Positions 1-11,604 of a stretch of 64,000 bases of DNA are shown here, piece after piece. The number at the start of each line of letters is the position of its first letter. Within the stretch, counting starts at the first letter, position 1. The position numbers and the translations under genes were made by a program. Under the pieces are notes generated by a model, which did not search any database, was not told the DNA's origin, and saw nothing but the letters and a program-made list of their open reading frames with translations. This stretch comes from Sipunculus nudus (lineage: Eukaryota; Annelida; Sipuncula; Golfingiida; Sipunculidae): contig CM049317.1 of assembly GCA_026874595.1 (NCBI GenBank), positions 19,799,882-19,863,881 of the forward strand, written 5' to 3'.

Positions 1-17
1 TTAGGGTGCAAGAGATT

Positions 18-100
18 ATTGGATGTTTAAAATACCTTAGTAATTCTATTGGCCAAAACGGTATGATGATAGATTCCAATTATGTTGTGGGAGAATATGT
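18..100 (+). pseudogene. Orphan decayed first exon of the A-type DUF4440-like gene
   Basis: The stretch aligns with exon 1 of A1 and A2 (GGATGTT-AAAATACCTTAG, later GATAGATTCCAAT). The ATG has become ATTGG-type sequence, and the GGTGAG donor is lost. No exon 2-4 counterparts follow within reach before A1. I read it as a relic left by an earlier duplication. Confidence 0.5.
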
Positions 101-3100
101 GTCATTTTAGTTATACATAACTCTACAACAACAACAAAATCATCGGTCTTATTAAGGTCAAATAATAATGCTATGATTTCGTATACAAATAGCCAAAGTT
201 TATAATTTTACACCAAAGAGATTTATTTTTAAAGCAACTAGCATTTCCAGCTTGATAGCAAAAAGAAAAACGTCTCAAGAAAGAATAATTAGCCGGAGCT
301 ATGTTGGTCCAAAAAAAAGTCTCAAAACATGGCCATGTATTTACATGTTGTACTAGGTTTTCCATTTATTGTTTATTCGCGTCATAGGGCGGCAAACATT
401 ACATATAAAGCTTATAATTTTATATGGTATTATTGATCGAAACTAAATACAACCGATCATCTTTGTGTACAAAGAAGAACATTTAAACACATGGAGGAAG
501 CTGAACTTCTTGTTTTTAGGTGAGCGGAATTAAACTGATCAGAACAAATTTTTCATAGACTACCTTAATGATAAAAAGGGAATATCCGATTAAGTTAGCT
601 TAAGTGAAATGTGTTGAGATTTTCAGTAATATTGAATAGACGGTTCATATATATCAGACCAACTGATGGGCTATTTCCTAGAATAGCCTACTTATATAAC
701 AAAATGTCAAACTTGATCGATTAACACCTGTTTTTTAATATTTACTTATATCTGGTTCCTCGGCAGAGGGATATAACCAAGTCGCTATACATTTAAGATA
801 TGATTCTTATAAATAAACCAAAGATAACTGGTATGGTGTTTTCGATAATAGTATCCCAAACCAAACCCGAACTACGAGTGTGTCAGATAGAGTGGAACTC
901 GCACTCGGCTTTCACTGTTATAATTTAGGTTTCGGGAGTAATGCCTTTTTGCCGTAATTATATTTTTTTCACTAATGCAAATGCTGGTACCCATTTTGAT
1001 ATATGTATATTTAAAATTTAATAAACATTAAAATACTCTGAAACACCAAATTAAGACCAGGCATTACTACTGAACGAAAAAAATAACGTACTGATAGAAA
1101 CATAATTACACATGGCACCTGGGGATATTTAGGCGAAATGCCAGTGTTTGAATCATTATTTTATCTAAGCTCTTATTTATAGAGCTTATCTTCATTGAAC
1201 GGATGTACATAATGTTAACGACGGATTTTAGAATTTAGACGTTTTACCAAAGACAAAGATATATAGGTATATTTATATGCATGCATATCAGCGTTATAAT
1301 GTTTCCTGTTAATTACAAACCCTTTATAAGGTATTTATCTCCGATGGAAAAGGGAAAAATAATCTATTTCAAGAACAGTATATTCTTTATGGGTTTTAAA
1401 CCCCTTTTAACATTCAGGGATTACTTATATTCATGTATGCTTGGAATAAGGGAAATCGCATATACAAGAACAAGAAGAGTTTAAGAGATAGATTGAAAAA
1501 GAAACCCACTCACAATATTAAGATCTAGTCCATTAATATATAATAGTTTTATTATTTAGTCATGTAAAAGAGATAACTTTCCACCCTTGGGAAGTTTTCA
1601 ATGATCATCATTTTATTTATGACTGTTTATGACTACATTAATTTGACGAAAACATGCACCGAGATTTATGTTTCCTCTGCATAAAAAAAGAATAAAACTG
1701 ATTCTTTCCCACGGCTATATGAAACATTCTACATGATATCTATATATCCGTCTAATATATCTCTATTATTCCAGCGAAACTGGGAATGCTATACCTGGAT
1801 AAAACCTCAACAGCACACCTGTGAGAATAGAGACACTTTTTTAATAATGCATGTTAACTCTGCGAATGCTGAAAAAAATATCACTATAACGTTCTTTGCT
1901 GATGTCAAATAATGTTCAGACTGCATGGTAGTAACAAATATGAAGAAATTACACGTTAAACAAATTGACAAATTGCAAAGCAAATATTGAGAAGTCTGTG
2001 ATTATTTTAAAATATATTCTGTAGTAAGGTTGAGTAAAAACCTTTATGGATATCATAGCCCTTCTCTTATACTTTATCGACATTTTAAGGTATTAACATT
2101 TTACCTTAAACAAGCGCGGTATGTTGCCGTGATATATAACCACATACATCACATAATCAAGCACACGTAGCTATAGAAAACGCTTGGAAAACCAAAAGAG
2201 ATGGAATGATGGAATGCATGATTCAATCTGTCGTTTTTAGCATAATTTATATAGTGAGCTTTCATTTCAAAATGAATGGAAGATTATCCATTTATTATCT
2301 CCGGAAGTGAATAATACACATCTAGCCTTGGTAGAATTTTGCTCTACGTAGAGATGATTTTGACCGTGAAAGATATTTGTTGATACAGCCATGATTGAGG
2401 ATATTAAATGTTGTACTTAAATATGTAGAGATGATATAAGCTTTCAGTTCCTTGTGATTATCCAAAATGAAATTCCCATTTGAAACTTTCAAAACAGATT
2501 GCAATCCGAATGCAACCAGTATTCAAAATCGATTTTTTTACCTTTTGTAGTTGATCACATGGATCAATGAATATTCTCATCATTAAGGTTTTCGCTTTAA
2601 TTTGAATGCCATTTGAACTTTCTCTATTTTGCATATATTAATGTTCAAATTAACAGGTAAAAATAAACAGTACAGCTAAGTATCATCTAAAAAAATCCTT
2701 AATGCAACCCATATTTCAATAATGTTTCCTCATGGCATTGTATAAATGGTAAATAAAATTGGTCCAAACACAGTTACGCGGGGTACACTGTATTTGAGAA
2801 CTCAGCCTTTCAAAAATGAACCACCCGCATATATATATGATTCAAACCAATCAAAAGCTTAATCCTAAATTCAAGGAAGTCCCGACGGCTTGGTACATTT
2901 ATCTGGTGCTCGATTGTGTCGACAGCTGCTGATAACTCGAGGAGGACCAGGATGATAGTAAACGCTTATCGATGGCTAGTTCAATGTCTTCTTAAACAAG
3001 GACAAGGTTGTTTTTTTTTAAGAGCAGCTACTTATATAAGCTGATTATGGGCATCACGCCAGAGTTACTGTGTTTCATATGAGTGGTAAGCCGCTGTGCC

Positions 3101-3408
3101 AGACTTTTTTTAATACATTAAATATATGATAGATTATTAACTGGCTTATAATTATTTAAGATAAGTCGGCATACAGTGTCTATTTTTAGTAAGGAGAGTA
3201 ACAAATTCTTGTTATATACAATTTGTTTCATTGCCAGTCGCAACAGATTTTAAAACCAATAATGTGATAATGGCACAACTGTATCCATCAACATTTTACA
3301 ATACAAGTAGGATGGAACCATTTGGTACGTTTTTGTTGTTGTTTTACTAATCAGTAAAGATGTAATGTATATGTTACATATATGTGATACATTCAATATA
3401 TATACAAA

Positions 3409-3461
<53 letters not shown>

Positions 3462-4440
3462 TAAGCCATACTTTCCTTTTCCCGGCATTTTGCCGTCTGC
3501 TACATCATCATACCGGAACACCTTTACTAATAAATATTCAAAGAAATGAATTTCTTAGGTTTCGAGCGTAAATCTCTTTTAAACTATCGATGTATTGTTA
3601 AGAATGGGTATGATGTTACCTGAAGAAGGGGCATAACAATTTATTTTTTTGCGTTAGTTCCATTCCATACCATTTATGTGGATATAAAATTGTTGAAATC
3701 ATGCAGTGTTTTAAATGAAAGTATACTATTATGTTTTGATATTATTTTATTTCATATGTTTATTTAAGTTCAGTTTTATATTACTTTAATAATACTGTTT
3801 CCTTTTACTAAAGAATATGTTGGTTTGTTAATTTTATATTGTTGCTTTAACATAAGTCAAAAACATAATATAATGGTAAACTGGATTGAACAGTTTTAAG
3901 ATTAAAATATCAGATGTGTTACATATTGGAACATGGTCGTTTTCAATTTAGACTAAAACTGTATTTGGATAATAATTAAACTGATATTAACCGGAAACGT
4001 TTGTGTAATGGTTTCGCCAAAGAAACGGTGTTTAGCACAAAGGTATTGCAGATAAATAATGAAATTTTCCGTAGACACCATACATAAAGCATTGTTGATA
4101 AACCAAAGCAGATGTTAACCTTATCCTTTTCGAGCATTCCCTGTGGGTAATTCGATAGACTCTGACAAACAGCCTTGTCGTACAGAGCTTCGAGATTAAG
4201 GTGACTTACTCCGAGTAAAATATTGTCTTCTGTTCAATGATTCCCTGCTGTTTTCTATTCCCTGAAAATATAAACATATATGTTATATGACTTGGACATC
4301 AGGAAATGTATGGTATGAAGATAATCCATGCATTAATTATTATAAACGTACATTCTGGGTTTCCTTGTTTCCTGTATTCTTTAAGTAAAATTCTGATCAC
4401 ACTAACACAAATGTAATTGTACAATAATTTTCGGTTATAT
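101..4440. other. AT-rich intergenic sequence, no gene seen
   Basis: No frame here has exon-like composition and no family motif was recognised. The open frames at 1281-1484 and 2322-2504 are not kept in the duplicate at 50.5-51.7 kb, which argues against coding. It holds one (TA)n tract at 3415-3456, matched by a shorter, imperfect one at 52629-52662. Confidence 0.6.
3415..3456. repeat. (TA)n microsatellite
   Basis: About 21 TA units, uninterrupted. Confidence 0.95.
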
Positions 4441-5200
4441 GCGTCACTCCTGTCAATGAATCCTTACCTTTAGTATTAAAAATAAGAAAATATGTCGATT
4501 ATTTTATTGAATTTTTACCAATTGTATAATTAAAAATAAAGTAGTGATCAATACAATTACGACAGCCCTCACCAAGCAGCACCGTCTTTAGAAGCAAAAA
4601 GACCACCATTGTCTGTACACGAACCATACGGCTCCTTTGGCGCACTTCGTTTTGCTTGATTAGAGTAGGTGTTATGTGTATATGCGTGGTTCTATATAAT
4701 TACCTTGGGGAACCCGTATCACCTGTTTGGTTTCATGTATGAAATTAATTGTATAAGGATAACTGACTCTTCAAACTAACACAAATGTAATGGAACCATA
4801 GTTATCAGTAACGTTACAAACATCAATCCTGTCAATAATTCCTTACCTTTACAAATGAAAGTAAATATGTCAATTATTATGTTGAATACATACCAATTTG
4901 AATATTTAAAAAGAAAGTTATTTGTAATTACAATTACCACAGGCCTTTCCAAGCAGCAACGTCTTCAGAAACAAAAAAAAAACACCATTGTCTGTTCACG
5001 AGCCATATGGCTCCTTTAGCCCACTTCGTGCTTGACTGGTGTAGGTGTTCGAGTGTATATGTGGGGTTCGTTATAATTGTTTTGGCAAAAGGAACAAGAA
5101 TTGCCTGTTTGCTTTCACGTATGAAATTATCTGTATACGGATAACTCACCTTTCACAGACACCAGGATTGTTTCGGGATCTGTCCAGCATAGGTGCTACG
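4440..5200. repeat. Two-unit tandem duplication, unit about 0.38 kb
   Basis: 4440-4760 and 4800-5140 share the sequence around GACCACCATTGTCTGT, CATATGGCTCCTTT, GCACTTCGT and GTAGGTGTT, with moderate divergence. The right duplicate keeps only the second unit (53030-53300). The open frames at 4934-5149 and 5045-5281 fall in it and show no domain. Confidence 0.65.
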
Positions 5201-5289
5201 AGAGTTGGTTGTCGAGGTCCGCAGAATGAAGAGTACCTCGTATTAGTTATAATAAATAATCTTACAATACATTTTATCTAAATACAATT

Positions 5290-8200
5290 GATATTTTTTT
5301 ATATTTTATTTCAGACCGGAATAATGTAAGGCAGTAAACTAAAATATATAGAAGTTCACAGTTCCAAGCTGTTTAGCTTTTTTGCTTCTTTTGCCATGAG
5401 GTCATGGTAAAGCGTTCACAATCTTTGATTGTAAGCTGCCTTTCCCCTTTTTGAAGATTGGTCTATGTTACATGTATGTTGGACGAAGATATATACAAGA
5501 TAAGAATTTGTATTATTTAACCTTCTGGATTTAAGGTTTAATGTGTATGGACCATGAAGGATACTGAAGTCAAACCCATCCGTTAACACAAACGGATCCT
5601 ACGCAAATATCTCCTAAATCAGGTTTAGGCATCGGTGGATTCAAAATCATGAACCTTCAGCTCTGATGTCTAACGATTTAACCTTAACGGTTTCACTACT
5701 TGATTGGTAAGGCTGTAAATTCAACATACTGTGCACTGTAAGAGTCAACATACATGTAAAAGTTGTTGGTTATATGGTAGAGGAGCCTTACCAATGAGTT
5801 GACGTCGATTTTGCACTTAATGTTATTGTCTAAGACATGGTTTGGTTCTTCTATAATGTACATTTTTATCAATGTCGTACTTTCTTGTATTACAGAATTT
5901 AACATAATTTAGTTGAAAATTAGTTGAAATAATTTGATGATTCAAAATTGTAGATCCCTGTAAAAAAATGAAATAGTCGGAGATCAGTTATAACAGTTGC
6001 GGAGAATAAAAGAAATATTGATAGAATAAACAATTTACCTGAAAGACATTCCACTCCCAAACACCCTAAATACGGTTAATAGGTAGGTCATTAAACCAAG
6101 AAACCGTGCCTTTTAAACTCTTCGGTCATAAATTGCACCGAATTTCGAATAATAATACTTTTTTAAGAACGCAATATTTTATTTAAAAATATACATAACA
6201 CATGGAAAACGTGTCTGCAAAGATAAGTTTGGTAAGATATCTAGTAGAGCGATGGATTTGCTCATGCTTTTGTTCGATACAACCGGTTTCAGAAAACAAA
6301 TCAGTTGACCAGTGGCGTCAGTTTCGACATCTCAGCGATTTGTTAATGTTGACTATTCGTTCAAGTCTAGCATAGTACGTATGCATAAGAAGAATCTAAT
6401 AGGTATAACAATGGTTTTTAACGACTGCGGCTGCATATTAAACAAATAATGAAAAATGACCAAATTGTTTAATGTGTTGCTTTTACAGATGTGAAAGCGA
6501 TATATGCTGTCATGGGGGCACTTGTGGTTGAAAGTTCATGGGCATGAGGGACATATTAAAGGAAGTCCCGCAAAATAAATATTGCTCAGGTAGACTTTTT
6601 TTAAACATTAAAATTCACTATTGTGAAATACTGAATATAATGAAATTGAAATAATAATAATTAAACTAGTGTCAATTTCATTATTATCAGTAAAATGTTG
6701 AAGGGCAAGTCAATCACATTTAGCGTAAGAACATCACAACTTTCTTTATTTATATATAATACATGTTATATAAAATGTAATATACAGTTGAAATTATTGA
6801 AGAAAACATAGACTATTTTCAGTAAATATTATAACATGATTAGTGTTGAACACATCTTTATTTTGAATAAAGCATATTAACTATTTATGTTTATTGACAA
6901 GGCACATTCCATTTGGCCACACATTATAAAACTGCATAGAGTATGTAAGCACTAGGCAATACCTCCTCTATCTCCTGTGATTCTAAGCACAATTTTAAAT
7001 TAGTTACTTACGACACTTTCTCTCACTCTTTTCCAAGCAATATGAAAAGAATGCAATATTGGGTAATTTCTATGTAATCCCTTTATAATCACTATATATC
7101 TTAATATTTCTAGGTGTTTAAAATTTGCTGTCACTGCTGGTAACATAATATGTTAATATTGCTAACGTCTAGACCGAAAGGAAAGAAACACAGTCACAGT
7201 TTTTTTTTCTATGAAAGAAATACCTAGGTCGACCGTCTAATTCTGCACTTCGTTCCTTCATTTGTTTAAAGTTGCTGAAATTTTGACAACAGCCATATTA
7301 TTATTTTACAGTGGGTGCATGTATGCAGAAACACAGCTGCGTTGACTGTTAGGCATGCTGACTCGAAATAATGAGAGTAAGCACTGTGTTACATATTGTT
7401 TATACTGGCCAACATTGCTGTGTAACTGTAACACCTTTTACGGGCAACTTTTTTAATAGCTCATAAATAGGACCGCTAAAACTGAATCTTATTTTACTGC
7501 AAGTCTCACGTTTCAACAATAGACAAATAGCCTTTGCTCACCTACTGCCTTTCTTCATTTCCTGTGATTTTATTATGAAGAGAAGGAAGAGTATACACTG
7601 TGACTAGGAAAGGTATCTAGAGAAATTTTTACATAAACCATAGACACAAAATTTGAAGCTAACTATGTTAAACTATGTTTATGATGACAGGTCCACCGAG
7701 CATCTGGTTGACAGTTAACACACGTGTCGGGAATGTCCGACCTATTGCCAGACCTCCAAGTGCCTACATAGCCTCGTTTTAATTCCACCAATCATGTTCG
7801 CATCTTGCAGGGAATGCTCTTGCTCTGCCGCTATGATTGATACATTTTAGAAATGGCCTATGCATTTGAGTTTACTTCATATTTTTTTTTTTCTCGCAGG
7901 ACACAGTCGAGTGCCAGATTATGAACATGTAAATGAGTTTTATGGCGCAGAAGTGTCTACAATTTTTTTTTAACATTGAACACCTTGAACATATAAAGCA
8001 AATAAAACCATTTACACATACCAAGAACACATGCATAATGAAAGTAAGCCATTGTTATAGAACCTCTACCTTGTTACCAAGGTGCTTATAGCTTAACATC
8101 AGTTACTTCAACATATATTCTCACATACAGATATGCTGTCTTTAAACCATCAACACATTAGACAATTAGCATTGTAGTGAGGCCATATGTATGGTTGTGT

Positions 8201-8380
8201 TGCCGTTTGGTTTTCAATTGTCAGAACACAAAATCTATTCTTCCTTCTTTGAGCTTACAAACTACTCCATGTAAACATGCATTCAAAATGTAACCCATCA
8301 TTTCAGTGCAATGGTTTGCATGCAACAAAATGATATAGGCCTCAAACTGTGTGCTCATCTAAAAGTCATTTATTTCCAGC
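5290..8380. other. Intergenic sequence, no gene seen
   Basis: Nothing recognisable was found on either strand. It is mirrored at 53440-56530. The frame at 5696-5905 is broken by indels in the other copy. Confidence 0.55.
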
Positions 8381-8640
8381 CACGAAAACAACTCAAACGG
8401 GAACAAATAAACCGCCAGCACATTCAGTCGATTATTAAGCCAGCTGTTACGCATTAATAAAGGCTACTTTTTTTTTATCGCTACAGACGTAGCAAACATG
8501 CTTGTGTATATTGTTCCGCTATATTATTCTGCGCCGTCACCTACGGACATAGTTAACAAGGCTTTAGTTCGTGACCTTTGACCTCATTCTTGTTTCCTTG
8601 AAACATATTGTAATTCAGCTTTCATATGCAATTTCCTTTT
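8380..8640. repeat. Dispersed 250-300 nt module, copy 1
   Basis: A non-coding module with fixed landmarks in order: an A-rich/CAAACGG start, AAACCGCC, AAGATTATT-like, GCCAGCTGTTA, TTCTGCGCCGTC, TTGACCTCATTC, TTGTTT-CTTG. Related copies are at about 10840-11120, 36820-37060, 38110-38420, 48460-48680 and 56530-56700. It may be an ancient repeat or part of the duplicated gene's upstream region. Confidence 0.5.
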
Positions 8641-10840
8641 CTGTGTTAATAGTGTTTCTATTGTAAACATGCTACAGTTTTAACTGTTATTATACATTTA
8701 TAATAATACATATAATACTGTGCAATGAAAACAACTACGCAATTATGTATTATATCGGTGAACCAGACGGCTCCGACTTTTCGACTCCCCATCTCAAACC
8801 AAATAGTCAAACTTTTATATCTATAAACTAAATACAGGTTATTAATATTGAATATAGTTGGACTCTATAAAATGCCGCAATAAAATATAACTCGCAAACA
8901 ATAATAATAAGACAAGGTATTTATTCATCATTCAAACAATAATGTTCTGCGTTAAATTTAATATTATGTTTTTGAAAGTGACAAACTAAAAAGACCATTT
9001 ACCACGCAGGCTGCTTAAAAAAAAGTGTAAAAGTTTATTTGAAATTTATAATTTGTGCAATAATTACGGGTGTCCTCCTGGTATATGTCAATGTATATAA
9101 AACACTCTTATTTTGAAAAAAAAGTAACAAGGAATGTGTTAAGGGGCAATGTAAACCTTTAACTCAGCTAGTTTAGATATAACCAGCTGGCACATAACAA
9201 GCAGGTACGTACAGGTTTGTGCCTAAAATCCATAAATCAAGTGTCTTAATCTGTTATCATAAGACATCCTTTCAACTGAGACCTTTGACATTTAATTTGA
9301 TGTCCACCAAACAAAAGTTCTATTGATGATGTGACGCATGCAAGGACTTCAAGGAAAGGATGGCCACAGTTTTGATCACTCTGGTATCCAGCAGGTTCCG
9401 GTTTCATTCTGACATGTTTACACAAAGAGACTCTAGAGAATGCACTCACGCTTAGTCTCGCGGGTATATTAACACTTACTCAATAAAATGCAAGGCGTTG
9501 CACCATGCAGAACATTTTAGAAAACTCTAATTCTCTTCTTATCTTACACTGAAAATATCAAATATCAAAGTATGAGAGAATCTCTTGTGAGTTTAAAGAT
9601 ATTTACTGACTCAAAGAACGGGAAAAATCATTTATTAAGTTCTTGTGATTGTTTATGAGTGTGCCAATAAATTAGCAAAACAAAACACTGGCGATTTCAA
9701 AAGCCACATTCAGATCCCCGCCAATGGATAGAATTACCAACTTTGGTAAAGAATAGTCTATACATGTTTTAAAATCAAGCCTTAAAACATTGTATTCAGC
9801 AAATCATATCATATTGATTATACCCTATAGGATCTTAATTCAATTATAATGTTGTTTATTCCATGTTTTTCTTCTGCACAGCAATATTTCTAAATATTAT
9901 GATGATATCTTAATGAGTAAAACGCTATTTTTGTATGATTTAGTCCTATCTACGGTTCACCAGACCGTCATATTGTACAGGCTGTATCCAAACTCTCAAG
10001 CACGATGACGGAGCGCCTACAGAGGAATCTATACAAAGACCATATTCAACTCCATTGTTTAATATATAAATCATTTTTGAACTGCCCCTCTCTTAGGATC
10101 CCGACAAGCGTTTAAAACACTCACTCAGCAATGTCTAGCTTGATGAAGGTTTAATGCTTCTCCAGGTGAGAGTAAGTTGGTCTTCAGCAAGGCTTGCATA
10201 TCAAAATAGAGCAGTTGTTGGATATTCCTGTTCCTTTTTGCTATACCTTTGCTGAAAAGGTATCTCTAAAGTGAGATGTAGACATTGGGTTTTTTTTAAT
10301 TAAGATGCTTAAATGTTATTAAGAACCCTTGCTTATTAAATATAACTATCAAGCTTATAATGAAGAGGTAACATGTTAAACACTGGAAACAGTTATTTTT
10401 GGCTGTAATATATGTAGTGTTCCTTATTATCTTTACAGATTATGGTTTTCATTAAAAACACATTGATGCGTATAAGAAACAGCTGGACTTTATTACAGAA
10501 TAAACAACTGAGGAATCACTCATTTCGAAAATTCATATTATACATCAGACATTTTTAATATATACTAGAAATAGCAAATGTGGTAATAATGAATTTACAG
10601 GATTTGATAAATGTTTGATAATGTCATTAGGGTTATGATTAACCCACACAATATATATTGGCCAGTCTTCCATGTAAAGCCAAGATATATGTCCTCCTCA
10701 TAAAAGCAAACTAAAGAACTTTAATTATTTTTTTTAAATCAATTATAATTTGATCATTTTTTTATCAAACGTATTGTAATTTTGCCATGTGTCGTTTAGA
10801 TCGAACACTGATTTGCAGGTCGCACAACAACTGTATGAAT
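8640..10840. other. Intergenic sequence, absent from the right duplicate
   Basis: No coding signal was seen. Parts match the old copy: 8885-9950 resembles 40560-41740, and 10000-10230 resembles 47270-47480. The block is missing between 56700 and 56701 in the right duplicate. Confidence 0.55.
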
Positions 10841-11330
10841 GACTAAAGGTATCAATTTGCCGCTATGAAAGGCGCGTACACAAACCGCCCGGATATTTCG
10901 AAGATTATATAGTCAGCTGTCACATCTAATTAATTTTCGAGTAAAGACTACGTGTTGCTTTATCTCTACATGTATCGCATGTTGGCCAATGGTTATGAAC
11001 ACGAGATAGAATTCTGCGCCGTATCTTCAACAATGATTACAATTGTATCGTCCTTGACGCTTGCCTCCTTCTTGTTTACTTGATTCATTTCACAGAAAAT
11101 AAACTGTAATAGATTAATATATATGAAATTTCGTACTCTTTTCTTTTTTGGAGATATAGCATTATGTAAATAATAATTTTTTATGTACAATGAACACTGA
11201 CTCAACACTGGTTCACGGATGGAATTAATATTTTGAAATTTAATAAAAAAAGGATTCAGCAGTGATTCTTGACCTTTTTTTAAATGACCAGTATCGTTAA
11301 AGCCTAGAATTGAATGTTGTTATTACGAGC
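10840..11330. repeat. Dispersed module, copy 2, upstream of locus A1
   Basis: Same landmarks as the 8380 module (CAAACCGCCCGGATAT, AAGATTATAT, TTCTGCGCCGT, TTGTTTACTTGATTCATTT). It is kept at 48460-48900 and partly at 56700-57000, always a few hundred bases before an A-type exon 1 or its relic. Confidence 0.45.
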
Positions 11331-11507
11331 GTGGTTGTATGAATGTTCCCTCTTATTGATCTTCAAAGGTTTTGTTATGACAGATTAACATTGTGCGTGC
11401 AGTGTGTACTTTGGTCCAGTTAATTTGAGAAAGTCATAATTTTGAACCAATTAAATGCAGCTGATACCTTCTCATGTTAGTTATGTAACCGTTGGCTTTG
11501 CCATTTA

Positions 11508-11517
11508 CATATAACCA
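11508..11517 (+). promoter_or_regulatory. Candidate TATA element of locus A1
   Basis: ACATATAACC lies about 95 nt before the chosen ATG and is kept at 57280-57289 before A2. A stronger form (TATATATAACC) sits before the orphan exon at about 49170. Conservation across the three copies, rather than motif strength, supports the call. Confidence 0.35.
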
Positions 11518-11604
11518 GCTTGGTAGACACATCACATGAAGCAGTCATTAGAGGCGCATGCCTCTTCACCCGAACAATTTAGTTTATCAAGGTGTAGAAA
11601 AATA

